Program-made: the position numbers and the translations under genes
Shown: in pieces, positions 29,601-36,555 of the stretch
Layout of the letters: the number at the start of each line of letters is the position of its first letter
How positions within the stretch are numbered: the first letter of the stretch is position 1
The notes under the pieces: generated by a model
The model's input: the letters and a program-made list of their open reading frames with translations, nothing else
Told to the model about the DNA's origin: nothing
Databases searched by the model: none
Assembly (NCBI GenBank): GCA_017478725.1
Contig: JAFVDD010000042.1
Span: 1 to 64,000, forward strand
DNA from: Paludibacteraceae bacterium
Lineage (GTDB): Bacteria > Bacteroidota > Bacteroidia > Bacteroidales > Paludibacteraceae
Length of the DNA stretch: 64,000 nt
Reading direction: 5' to 3'

Positions 29601-32600
29601 GATCTCAAGTATCTGGCTGACGGTATCGTCATGACCGTAACAGCCGAGGACGGCACTACACAGCGCACCTATACGTTCAACCGCATTGACCCGGTAGTGG
29701 TCACCAAAGGCAAGATAGAGTCCTTCGCTATAGCAGGAACAGGTCTGGACTATATAGGCGGCGACACGTATGAGGCGGAGCATACCAAGCCTGAAGGGAT
29801 CATCACGTTTGTCCGTGAGGCGGAGACCGACTCCGTAGTCTTTGTACAGACACCCGACTCGATGGCATGGCGTGTGTATGGCAACGAGACCCATACCTAC
29901 CGTATCACCTATCCTACGGAGGCTTCCTCCAATGCGCAGCTGGCGAACATCCTGGTGAACGGCAATCCGCTGGAGGATTATCTGCCTACCCTGGAGTCGT
30001 ACGAGATAGCTTCGGACACCGCCGTGACGGTCAATGCCGTAGCCGCAGAAGCGGCACAGACGATAGCCGTTACCGCTACGCCTGCCGACGCCGGTATCAA
30101 CTACGAGGTAGCTGTTACCGCCGCTGACGGTGCTACGCACAAGACCTATACGCTCAGCGTCATCCGTCCGCTCAGCGACGACGCCTCGCTGGCGGCTATA
30201 TGGCTGGATGGCGCGCCCCTGGCGGACTTCACGCCGGCAGAGACGGATTATACGGTGGTGCTGCCTTCGCCGGCAGTCAAGAAACAGCAGCCGCAGATGC
30301 CGTCTATCAGTTATGTGGCGGGACAAAGCGGACAGAAGATAGAGCTGGAGCCCGGCGAAATGAACAATGCGCCTACCCAGATCATTGTCACCAGCGAGAA
30401 GGGCAGCTACCGGACCTATAATGTGCAGGTATCCGCCGAACCGAGCCATAATACCGAACTGACCGGTATCATGGTGAACGGCAATCTGCTGGAAGGCTTC
30501 GAGTCAGGACGCCATTTCTATTCGGTTGAGCTGGCTACTGACGAGATAGAAATACTCACTACCGCCGAGGATTGCTTCCAGACGGTGGATGTTATCCGTG
30601 CCGCAACCGACAAGGATGCGGACACCGTGCGTGTAACGGCGGAGGACGGCGTGAATACAGCCAAGTATGCCGTCAAGATCTTTGTGCAGAAACCCAGCTC
30701 CGATGCGCAGCTGGCGGCTATATTGCTGGATGGCGCACCGCTTACCGATTACCGCCGTGACATCAATCCTGCCCTTACCTTCAATCCCGGCAACAACCAT
30801 TATGACATCAATCTGCCTTCGGGCACGACGGTGCTGCCGGAGGTGAGCGCACAACTCAAGATGGACGGCCAGCAGGCGGATGTACAGAAAAACGGCATGG
30901 TGGTTACAATCACCGTGACGGCAGTGGACGGCACTGAGAATACCTATACGCTCAATTTCCTCACGCCCAAATCCCGCTACGCCGACCTCAGTATGATCTT
31001 TATCGACGGCGACTCGCTGCCCGATTTCCGTCACGACGTGTATTTCTACAAGGTGGAACTGCCTGTAGGTACGCACGGTCTGCCGGAGACGATCGGTCAG
31101 GAGGGCGAGGCTACCCAGACGGTACACGCCGCTGAGATGGATAACGAGAAACAGCAGGCCACTATCCGTGTGGAGGCGGAGGACAATACCTATAGCAATA
31201 CCTACACCGTGCTTTATCAGTTCAACCAGTCGGCTGCCGATACCCTGCTGATGCTCTACGCGGACGGCGATTCGCTGACGGGCTTTGCGCCGCGCAAGTT
31301 CTTCTATACCGACTCGCTGGCGGTAGGTACGACTGCCTTCCCCGAACTGAACTGGGAGGAGGCCGACGAATGGCAGACGATAGCTCTCGACACGGTGCTG
31401 AGCGACGCTTCCAACCTCATCCGTACCGTCAAGGTAACGGCGGAGAACGGCAACAGCAATACCTACACGGTGTCCTACACAATCCGCCAGTCGGATATAG
31501 ACACGCTGCAGGCACTCTTTGTGGACAACAAAGTGCTGGAGGACTTCAACGCCCGTACGATGGAGTACTACTACCTGCTGACAGCCGAGCAGGCTGCCGA
31601 ACAGAACGGCGCACTGCCTCAGATCACCTATACCGAGGGCGACAAATACCAAACTGTGCTCGTTTCGCAGGCTCCGGATTCGCTGAGCGGCAAGTCGTTG
31701 GGCTACAAATCGCTCATTACCGTTACCGCCGCTACCGGCGCGATGCGTACCTACACGATCCACTATCCGGTGGAGCGTTCAGCGGATGCTACGCTCAATA
31801 TGATCATGCTGGGTGGTCAGCCGCTGCCTGATTTCGATGCCGAGCGCTATACCTATAGTCCGGTCATCGAGGGACGCCAGCCGCTGCCGCTGGTTTCGGT
31901 AGTCAAGAAAGAGGAGGCGCAGACCTATGAGATATTCGTGGATACGGACACCGTACGTATCATGGTAACCGCCGAGAATGGCGACACCCAGGATTATACT
32001 CTGAAGTTCAACCGCCAGTTGTCCGACAATACCCGTCTGGCGAATATCCTCATCGACGGTCACCGCGAGTTCCGCTTCGATCCGGATGAGTTCGACTATC
32101 TGGTTGTTCTGCCTTACGGCGAGGACACTGTTCCTGCGATAGAGGTGGCGCTGCAGGATACCTTGCAGACCGTGCCCGAGTACCGCTACGATACGCTGGC
32201 TAACGGGGATATCCAAGTCATCATCACTGTGATTGCCGCCGACGGCAGGAACGAAGGCACCTATACGCTGACCGTCCGTTTCACCCGTAACAATGATGCC
32301 CTTCTGACCGCTATCTATGTGAAGGATGAGTTGCTGGCAGGGTTCGACAGCCGTCTGACCGAGTATGAACTCTATCATCCGTACGGCACCGACACCGCCG
32401 CCTTCTATCAAGCGGAGGATATCCGTGTGGAGAAAAGCGATACGACGGCTACGGTAGCCGTCAGCCTGGCGGACGACGGTACGATCTCTATCAACGTGGT
32501 GGCAGCCGACGGCGTTACCGAGCAGACTTATCTCATCCGTCAGTTCGTCTCGGCGGATACGGATAACTACCTCTCGGCTATTTTGCTGGACGGCGACACA

Positions 32601-33134
32601 ATCAAGGGTTTCGATCCCGAACTGACGTTCTATACCTATTTGTTGGTGGAAGGACAGCAACCGCCTGCCGTGGAGGCTGTATGCCGTTCTGTCAACGCCG
32701 AGGCTTCGTGGCGTACCGTATCGGCCGGCGATACCTGCCGTATAGCATGTACAGCTGCCGACGGAAGCGAACGGATATATTATGTATATTTCGCCATCTC
32801 TACAATCAACGAGGCAGCCAACCCGACCTACAACGACGTGCTCTTGAAACGCATGCCGGGTGAGGCGAACATGCTGGCGGCTACGCTCCGCAAGGATGTG
32901 TCTATCTGCCTCTACGACCAGACCGGGCATCTGGTATTCTACAGCAAGGTGCCGGTAGCCGATCCGAACGATGTGTCCGTATCCGACGATCCTGCTACGA
33001 TAGAGCGCCTCAATGATGTAGCCAACGCTTCGTCAGGACTGCTGATACCGATTGTCCCGGGCCAGATATACCAGTACGCATTCATGGTATCGGATTCCAA
33101 GATTATCAAGTCCGGCAAGTTCATCGCGCAATAA
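23601..33134 (+). CDS. Giant repetitive surface protein with about 30 beta-sandwich repeats and two PCMD-like domains
   Basis: The 3177-residue product is counted from the ATG at 23601; the frame is open from 23550, but the promoter makes that start unlikely. Order: signal peptide; a PCMD-like (putative carbohydrate metabolism) beta-sandwich (about 30-280); about 14 repeats of roughly 75-90 residues; a second PCMD-like domain (about 1520-1785); about 15 more repeats; and a C-terminal domain ending YQYAFMVSDSKIIKSGKFIA. Repeats follow the pattern LA.I.VDG..L.GF.P....Y.Y.LP.GTT...TVTAENG....Y.I.F and resemble cadherin-like beta-sandwich domains (PF12733 type). It is probably a long surface stalk or adhesin exported by a type IX-like route. 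The second PCMD domain is coded in distinctly AT-rich DNA. Confidence 0.85.
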   Translation: MRKFLNISTAYSFGALFCAVLLMNTLSLSAQQVSNANFEDWSGAAFNGEAQPKGWNASNVEQVGFKFNFAHKETGHNGGYCMMVQDQSVGAFGITETSPGYFALGQPWSYLDGLNVNGATAGTAGGIKWTYRPDTMSVWIKRTGDNWDKEDFYLLYYAWSGQARGDKYKAKNLSCTSVTKYDEESDIRLALNGNECGTAVKVTQVAEGMWRERKNYGQWTNIRVPIYYMNNTDPTTMNIIFSASNYPNFRANSGLYAGNSLYVDDVEMIYSSKIHKLYIDGKEWKGFDPNSSEVQTYALGENATAVPSIEALRGAGSLTNAAGTTVQFAGRTLSGSEITITKGDLSSKPTTIVVKSEDGKSTTTYKIQFTKAASSNAKLASISVNGAVIEGFSPTKYTYNVTLPYGTTAVPVVAAEGQEDGQTIAVTQPTSTAGTAVIKVTAANKTATQTYTLNFSVGQLADNTLRDIRVNGNSIPGFTPSQATYKVSLPVGTSKLTIEPVSAYEAGAQTITVTPATLPTGEAINGATVQISVTTPGNQTPKVYKLNFRLEASSYTYLKDLQVSGSQIQQCSPAKDGDLQQIAFTPENMTYYVNLRMGTKQLPQITYTPGDEYQTVKIDTAGIDGTTRITVTAGNKTDQSVYKIIFSTEKSEISTLAGIKVGGVLIDGFRSDKTTYDYPLPVGTTVLPEIEPVAGDEFQKITVTTNGVNGATRITVTAENGNTTVYVINFSVAAYTDNTLKALYVDGVLIDGWNPEANDYAVNLPQGTTVLPAVTYELQNADLQTVTERKPSGVTGDYRITVRPQSGASRTYTIRFSVATSSNTALAMIYVDGEPLENFQPEDTLYTYNLPEGVTTIPPVTFDKAETTQRVLSVLRDTVQTLTVTAESGAKRVYKVNFHIQLSENAFLEMIYLDGDSLEGFDPRTFDYTVELAGATSPAITVAKVPGQQTTITQPLGVGTATILVAPVIGATQRYTIHFVAKPAETVQLTNILIDGVALAGFDPATEHYEQTYSRTLPVVTYEAEAGRTVQLLWRGATAYLHVSDTLGAKAVYDIVFTRLFDSNTALASIKENGVEIDGFAAERRHYDFLLPAGSAYPVLGYEKGDSLQTVDFGQTGEGAWQWIVTAENGTDTARYSVSYAVQLYTDSLLTDLQLLDLPEGQTFTFDPSQTAYSGIQLGEGAPLPDMAITARPKQQILTYQADENTQVVVVTAENGAQTTYTILYTRTRSSNALLANIYVDGAPLYGFAPETHTYTYPLPHGATFVPSVFPVGQQDNQTITTWISRPNGTTTIRVMAQDSTTADYTIAFPVTLSTNTKLGSLKINNETRSVDTTEYVFDMPYGTVYPYELQFAKAEPEQSIEFIEAPLNGTTRIIVRAENGDSRTYSIRYNVAQPEGENLIRRVAYTYKTATNVIKRDTIVPVIGDNVISLPYGAKSFEVTGVEKNYPEQSVVFYNGGIRRGATIIAAANREGVEDVTYTITPQMPAFDTAGKLKELKFKGTAVPNFRPDVYNYMINVTAQPTAADFVGTAYESGKSVTKSAIDAKKKQITLTVSGGETYSICWYYENDDPQFDFSNNWVAAAKGPGYKPTSAWKVPADYADKHEFNIDFIVHVNLIYQTGKEVIKAGVNGALLSTLRGAPLNGSVPGMMTTGTMALTLASSGNSTSSMSMDKSTGVVFRNTPEQFTLDYNPLTTTNVSKWYYDILLSDGTNTKTTHYDGNYNTLNSWQVSTKTLDYSGLGTLQRMTFAINSAHTANAKDMGSGATDQAMFESQLLVQNLRFIYNSELTGVTVDGVAATKSGNTFTRTVSADYVGLPALKFTGAVHDQMQTIEWLNNGEWMNGELQAKVVNYGENSTDSTVYTVVLKRAAVTTTDYEISLGSDSTKTVGDTTFVYLPYGTKSLPDVAITPASIHQRFAVSKSGNTVKVTVTAENGTAKTTVYAYRDAKADDPGLETFDLEDTNGASVAYSTVDADAFIYSMTTAKTPLITYEKKSDGQRVDLKYLADGIVMTVTAEDGTTQRTYTFNRIDPVVVTKGKIESFAIAGTGLDYIGGDTYEAEHTKPEGIITFVREAETDSVVFVQTPDSMAWRVYGNETHTYRITYPTEASSNAQLANILVNGNPLEDYLPTLESYEIASDTAVTVNAVAAEAAQTIAVTATPADAGINYEVAVTAADGATHKTYTLSVIRPLSDDASLAAIWLDGAPLADFTPAETDYTVVLPSPAVKKQQPQMPSISYVAGQSGQKIELEPGEMNNAPTQIIVTSEKGSYRTYNVQVSAEPSHNTELTGIMVNGNLLEGFESGRHFYSVELATDEIEILTTAEDCFQTVDVIRAATDKDADTVRVTAEDGVNTAKYAVKIFVQKPSSDAQLAAILLDGAPLTDYRRDINPALTFNPGNNHYDINLPSGTTVLPEVSAQLKMDGQQADVQKNGMVVTITVTAVDGTENTYTLNFLTPKSRYADLSMIFIDGDSLPDFRHDVYFYKVELPVGTHGLPETIGQEGEATQTVHAAEMDNEKQQATIRVEAEDNTYSNTYTVLYQFNQSAADTLLMLYADGDSLTGFAPRKFFYTDSLAVGTTAFPELNWEEADEWQTIALDTVLSDASNLIRTVKVTAENGNSNTYTVSYTIRQSDIDTLQALFVDNKVLEDFNARTMEYYYLLTAEQAAEQNGALPQITYTEGDKYQTVLVSQAPDSLSGKSLGYKSLITVTAATGAMRTYTIHYPVERSADATLNMIMLGGQPLPDFDAERYTYSPVIEGRQPLPLVSVVKKEEAQTYEIFVDTDTVRIMVTAENGDTQDYTLKFNRQLSDNTRLANILIDGHREFRFDPDEFDYLVVLPYGEDTVPAIEVALQDTLQTVPEYRYDTLANGDIQVIITVIAADGRNEGTYTLTVRFTRNNDALLTAIYVKDELLAGFDSRLTEYELYHPYGTDTAAFYQAEDIRVEKSDTTATVAVSLADDGTISINVVAADGVTEQTYLIRQFVSADTDNYLSAILLDGDTIKGFDPELTFYTYLLVEGQQPPAVEAVCRSVNAEASWRTVSAGDTCRIACTAADGSERIYYVYFAISTINEAANPTYNDVLLKRMPGEANMLAATLRKDVSICLYDQTGHLVFYSKVPVADPNDVSVSDDPATIERLNDVANASSGLLIPIVPGQIYQYAFMVSDSKIIKSGKFIAQ

Positions 33135-33150
33135 GCCGGACAGACATACC

Positions 33151-33190
33151 AAAACAAACAAGAGGAGACCGTGCGGTCTCCTCTTGTTTT
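33151..33190. terminator. Strong bidirectional terminator
   Basis: A 12-bp perfect stem (33159-33170 with 33175-33186), loop GTGC, A-rich on the left and TTTT on the right. It serves the giant gene on the plus strand and probably secG on the minus strand. Confidence 0.9.
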
Positions 33191-33217
33191 GAATACCTGT
33201 GCAGCCCGTAGGCTGGC

Positions 33218-33267
33218 AATGTGTGTCGTACCGGTTTCCCCGAATGTGTGTCGTACCGGTTTCCCCG
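33218..33267. repeat. Two exact tandem copies of a 25-bp unit
   Basis: Positions 33218-33242 and 33243-33267 are identical (the unit contains GTGTGTCGTACCGGTTTCCC). It lies downstream of secG in the 3' region shared with the giant gene. No gene or hairpin explains it. Confidence 0.9.
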
Positions 33268-33297
33268 TGTGTGCAGGAAGGCGGGCTGAAGTTTTTT

Positions 33298-33618
33298 TTA
33301 TTCAGCGGCTTCTTCTACAGGAAACTCGGCAGCAGGTTGTGCGGGCGCAGCCTCTTCTACCTGGATAGCCGAGTGCTGCTCGGTGGTAGCCTGATGGCTT
33401 TTGCTGAATCCTACGGCAGCGATGCTGAAGGCTACGATGAGAGCCACCAGCGTCCATGTAGCTTTCTCCAGGAAATCAGCCGTCTTAGGCGCTCCCATGA
33501 CCTGGTTGCCGCTTGCGAAACCGGCAGCCAGTCCGCCGCCCTTGCTGTTCTGTACCAGCACCAGAAGCGTCAGCAGGATTGCTGCAATGACGATAAGAAT
33601 AGTTAGAAAAATGTACAT
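33298..33618 (-). CDS. secG: Preprotein translocase subunit SecG
   Basis: A 106-residue membrane protein with two transmembrane segments (about 2-21 and 52-72). The conserved cytoplasmic loop is LVQNSKGGGLAAGFASGNQ, and FLEKATW precedes TM2, as in Bacteroidota SecG. It associates with SecYE and helps the SecA-driven translocation cycle. A variable Ala/Glu/Pro-rich tail follows TM2, as is common in this phylum. It has its own promoter (33692-33723), with a 7-bp repeat array in its leader. Confidence 0.95.
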   Translation of the reverse strand: MYIFLTILIVIAAILLTLLVLVQNSKGGGLAAGFASGNQVMGAPKTADFLEKATWTLVALIVAFSIAAVGFSKSHQATTEQHSAIQVEEAAPAQPAAEFPVEEAAE

Positions 33619-33624
33619 AAAGCT

Positions 33625-33660
33625 ATTTACGATTTAAAGATTTACGATGTACGATTTGGT
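33625..33660. repeat. 7-bp array in the secG leader
   Basis: About five units of an ATTTACG-like word (ATTTACG, ATTTAAAG, ATTTACG, ATGTACG, ATTTGGT) fill the space between the secG start codon and its transcription start. Same architecture as the 7-bp arrays in 54.8-56.8 kb, but a different word. Confidence 0.75.
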
Positions 33661-33691
33661 TATTTTGTATAAACAATCCGCAAATCGGGTG

Positions 33692-33723
33692 CAAATTTAC
33701 AACAATTTTTTGATATGAGCAAA
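33692..33723 (-). promoter_or_regulatory. secG promoter
   Basis: On the minus strand TTTG (33723-33720), 20 bases, TAAATTTG (33699-33692), followed by C. Full match to the Bacteroidota housekeeping consensus. Confidence 0.85.
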
Positions 33724-33770
33724 TTTTTGACGGTATTTTCATTCTTTTATAGCCGTCGGGGCTGTCGAAC

Positions 33771-34352
33771 CTACCATTTTGCTACGGTATCGTTGTAGAT
33801 ATTCTCTGCTATTTCGGTGATCATGGTGGCGCACAAATCGTCCTGCACATCCGTCAGCAGCCTGCTGGAATCGAAAGTCTGGTAGGCTGTGTAGGTCTTG
33901 TCGAACGACTCCTCGGGATGGACGTTGTTGGTGAAATGTACGGTCACGCGGATGGTGAGTTTGCTCTCGGATGCGTAGCTGTCGGCGGAGATGGCTCCCT
34001 GGCTGATGTCGTAGCCGACAATCTCGCCCTCCAGCTCCAGGTCGCCGCCGCGCTGGAGAATCTCCAGTCTGGTCTGCCGTTGGTAGAGGTCGCGTATGCC
34101 TTCGCTGAGGTTGTTGCTCAGGGTGGGGTTGACCATAGCCGCGTTGTTCGGGAAATCGGCAATGGAGATGCTGTGCGTAGTCTGGTAGTTGATGTTGGCT
34201 CCGTTCATCTTGAAGCTGATGGAACAGCCGGACAGGATGCAGATGATACCGATCAGGGTCGCATATGCCCTGCATCTGCTCCCGATTCGATTCTCTCTCG
34301 TTAGTGTCTCGCCAGTCTGATTTTGATAGTTATGTCCCATAACATTCGCCAT
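33771..34352 (-). CDS. lptE: LptE-family LPS-assembly lipoprotein
   Basis: A 193-residue lipoprotein with lipobox ILSGC at about residue 43. The family pattern of Bacteroidota LptE is clear: ADFPNNAAMVNPTLSNNL, GGDLELEGEIVGYD, and TVHFTNNVHPEESFDKTYTA. LptE plugs the LptD barrel in the outer membrane and helps LPS insertion. The leader before the cysteine is long. The ATG used (34352) lies inside a 7-bp repeat array; an ATG four codons further in (34340) is equally possible. It follows the sigma-54-type regulator, an order common in Bacteroidota. Confidence 0.9.
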   Translation of the reverse strand: MANVMGHNYQNQTGETLTRENRIGSRCRAYATLIGIICILSGCSISFKMNGANINYQTTHSISIADFPNNAAMVNPTLSNNLSEGIRDLYQRQTRLEILQRGGDLELEGEIVGYDISQGAISADSYASESKLTIRVTVHFTNNVHPEESFDKTYTAYQTFDSSRLLTDVQDDLCATMITEIAENIYNDTVAKW

Positions 34353-34375
34353 TCGCCGTTAGCTATTAACCATTA
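34343..34375. repeat. 7-bp array across the lptE start and the regulator stop
   Basis: Units CATTCGC, CATTCGC, CGTTAGC, TATTAAC and CATTA lie head to tail. The array contains the first lptE ATG and reaches the stop codon of the upstream regulator (34373-34375). Confidence 0.75.
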
Positions 34376-35596
34376 CAATCCGTATTCTTTGATTTTGCGG
34401 TAGAGGGTGCGTTCGCTGATGCCGAGTTGCGCGGCAGCCGTTTTGCGGTTTCCTCCGCAGCGCTCCAGCGTCTGCATGATCATTTCGCGGTTGGCGTCCT
34501 CAATCCTCCGGTTGCCTGTTTCCGGTGCGGCGGGTGTTGTAGTTCCGGGCATGGCGTTGAGCGGTGTGTCCGCCGAGAGCACTTCCGCTTCGGCGTCGAT
34601 CACTTCGTTCTGCTGCGCCGCGGGTGTGAGCGTAGAAGCGGTGCCGGATGCGCGGCCTTGTATCTGTTCGCGCAGTTCGCGCAGCTCTTTCTGGGTCTGC
34701 ATGAGCATGTTGTACAGCAGCCCTATCTCCTGCGAGTAGTCTTTGCCTTCATCGGCATGCTGGCGGCTCAGTACCAGCCCTGACTGGTTCTCATCCTCCG
34801 GCAGATATTTGCTCAGAGTCTTGGCATCGATATGATGGTTCATCTCGATGACGGCAATCTGCTCTGCGGTGTTCTTGAGCTGGCGTATGTTGCCGCGCCA
34901 ATAGGCGTTTTGCAGCATCCGTGTGGCTTCGTCGTTTAGCGTGAGCGAGGGCATGCGGTAGCGTGTGCAGAAATCCACGGCGAACTTGCGGAACAGCAAA
35001 GGGATATCCTCTCTGCGTTCGCGCAACGCGGGCACGCGTATTTCTACGGTATTAAGGCGGAAATAGAGATCCTCGCGGAACCGCCCTTCGTCGATAGCCC
35101 GCCGCATGTTGAGGTTGGTGGCGGCTACTACGCGGACGTTGGTTTTCCTGACTTCGCTGGATCCCATACGCAGGTATTCGCCGGTTTCCAGCACACGGAG
35201 CAAGCGTACCTGGGTAGGCATAGGCAGTTCTCCTACTTCGTCGAGAAAGAGCGTTCCGCCATTGGCTATTTCGAAATAGCCTTTGTGTTCGCTCTTGGCA
35301 TCCGTGAACGCGCCTTTCTCGTGGCCGAAAAGTTCGCTGTCGATAGTGCCCTCAGGTATAGCGCCGCAGTTGACGGCGAAATACGGCCCGTGTTTGCGTG
35401 CGGAGTAGGCGTGTATGATTTTCGGGAAATGCTCCTTGCCCACACCCGATTCGCCGGTAACCAATACACTCAAATCCGTAGGGGCTACCTGCACGGCAAT
35501 TTCAATGCCTCTGTTCAGCAGCGGACTTTGTCCGATAATGCCGAAACGCTGTTTTATACTCAGTAATTCCTGGGGTGTCATAATGATTTTTGACAA
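34373..35596 (-). CDS. Sigma-54-type AAA+ transcriptional regulator (no receiver domain)
   Basis: A 407-residue enhancer-binding-type regulator. The AAA+ domain spans about residues 10-245, with Walker A GESGVGKEH and Walker B GGTLFLDEVGELP. The C-terminal Fis-type helix-turn-helix spans about 365-407 (CGGNRKTAAAQLGISERTLY). It lacks an N-terminal receiver, so its activity is not set by phosphorelay in the usual way. The loop that contacts sigma-54 reads GAFTDA instead of GAFTGA. The linker between AAA+ and HTH is Ala/Thr/Pro-rich. It is transcribed with lptE from 35605-35636. Its targets are not visible; I see no clear -24/-12 site in the window. Confidence 0.92.
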   Translation of the reverse strand: MSKIIMTPQELLSIKQRFGIIGQSPLLNRGIEIAVQVAPTDLSVLVTGESGVGKEHFPKIIHAYSARKHGPYFAVNCGAIPEGTIDSELFGHEKGAFTDAKSEHKGYFEIANGGTLFLDEVGELPMPTQVRLLRVLETGEYLRMGSSEVRKTNVRVVAATNLNMRRAIDEGRFREDLYFRLNTVEIRVPALRERREDIPLLFRKFAVDFCTRYRMPSLTLNDEATRMLQNAYWRGNIRQLKNTAEQIAVIEMNHHIDAKTLSKYLPEDENQSGLVLSRQHADEGKDYSQEIGLLYNMLMQTQKELRELREQIQGRASGTASTLTPAAQQNEVIDAEAEVLSADTPLNAMPGTTTPAAPETGNRRIEDANREMIMQTLERCGGNRKTAAAQLGISERTLYRKIKEYGL

Positions 35597-35604
35597 ATGT
35601 CATG

Positions 35605-35636
35605 CAAAAGTACAACAAAAAATCGAAATATGCAAA
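35605..35636 (-). promoter_or_regulatory. Promoter of the sigma-54-type regulator and lptE
   Basis: On the minus strand TTTG (35636-35633), 20 bases, TACTTTTG (35612-35605). The start codon is at 35596, so the leader is only a few bases long. It is divergent from the promoter at 35662-35693. Confidence 0.8.
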
Positions 35637-35661
35637 TTTCCGCAAGAAAAAGTGCTTTCTA

Positions 35662-35693
35662 TTTGCGTATATCAAAAAAAAATCGTACCTTTG
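35662..35693 (+). promoter_or_regulatory. Promoter of the wza-wzc-topB unit
   Basis: TTTG (35662-35665), 20 bases, TACCTTTG (35686-35693). It lies inside the longest open frame of the downstream gene and so fixes that gene's start at 35710 or 35716. Confidence 0.88.
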
Positions 35694-35709
35694 CAGCCGC
35701 TTTATAAAA

Positions 35710-36522
35710 ATGGATATGTCTAAAATACTGAAATCTCTTTTTCTGATTGTATCGGCCGGCGTCATCCTGACCGGCTGCGTGACACAAAAGCAGATGACTT
35801 ATTTGCGGGAGGTAAATGAACAGTCTGCGGACTCTATCAACAAAACTTTTCATGCCGTTTCGGAGATTGTGATCAAACCCGGCGATGCATTGACCATATA
35901 CATCTCGGCGTTGGACAAAGAGGCAATCGAGCCGTATAACCTGCCTGCAGTGGCGTATAGCACGCCTAACAGCACCTCGCTGACCACAGTGGGTCAGTTG
36001 CAGAGTTTCCGCGTCAACGAGCAAGGCGATGTGGAGTTGCCGGTATTGGGCAAGCTGCACGTAGAGGGCTTGAAGCGCGACGAAGTGGCGGAGCTGATCA
36101 AGCAGGCTCTGGCTACCCAGGTGGTGGATCCGCTGGTGCAGGTCAACATGGTGGGCGCGAAAGCCACTATCATGGGTGAGGTTACCAAACCCGGTCAGGT
36201 GGAGATTACCAACGGCCGTCTGACGCTGCTGGATGCGCTGGCAGCCGCCGGCGATCTGACGCCCTACGGCCGTCGCGACAATGTGCTGATTACCCGTGAG
36301 CAGGACGGCAAACTGGAGTTTGCACGAGTCAATCTGACCAGTCAGGACTTGTTCGCTTCGCCGTATTACTATCTGCAGCAGAACGATGTGGTGTATGTTT
36401 CGCCCAACAAAGTGCGTGTAGTCAACAGTGCCAATGCCAGCCTCTGGCTGAGTACGGTATCTACACTGGCCAGCACGGCTACGGTGATTGTGACGGTGCT
36501 CCGTTATAGTACAGGCAAATAA
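35710..36522 (+). CDS. Polysaccharide export outer-membrane lipoprotein (Wza type)
   Basis: A 270-residue lipoprotein (lipobox ILTGC) counted from the ATG at 35710; an ATG two codons later is equally good. The frame is open from 35590, but the promoter TACCTTTG lies inside that part. Residues about 50-150 are the polysaccharide-export domain (IKPGDALTIYIS, FRVNEQGDVELPVLGKLHVEG). An SLBB domain follows (VNMVGAKATIMGEVTKPGQV). A C-terminal hydrophobic helix (ASLWLSTVSTLASTATVIVTVL) would cross the outer membrane as in Wza. It forms the export channel for capsule or exopolysaccharide together with the next gene. No glycosyltransferase or polymerase genes are nearby. Confidence 0.92.
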   Translation: MDMSKILKSLFLIVSAGVILTGCVTQKQMTYLREVNEQSADSINKTFHAVSEIVIKPGDALTIYISALDKEAIEPYNLPAVAYSTPNSTSLTTVGQLQSFRVNEQGDVELPVLGKLHVEGLKRDEVAELIKQALATQVVDPLVQVNMVGAKATIMGEVTKPGQVEITNGRLTLLDALAAAGDLTPYGRRDNVLITREQDGKLEFARVNLTSQDLFASPYYYLQQNDVVYVSPNKVRVVNSANASLWLSTVSTLASTATVIVTVLRYSTGK

Positions 36523-36555
36523 GTGACGAAAGCTGAAATTTGACAAATCAAGATT

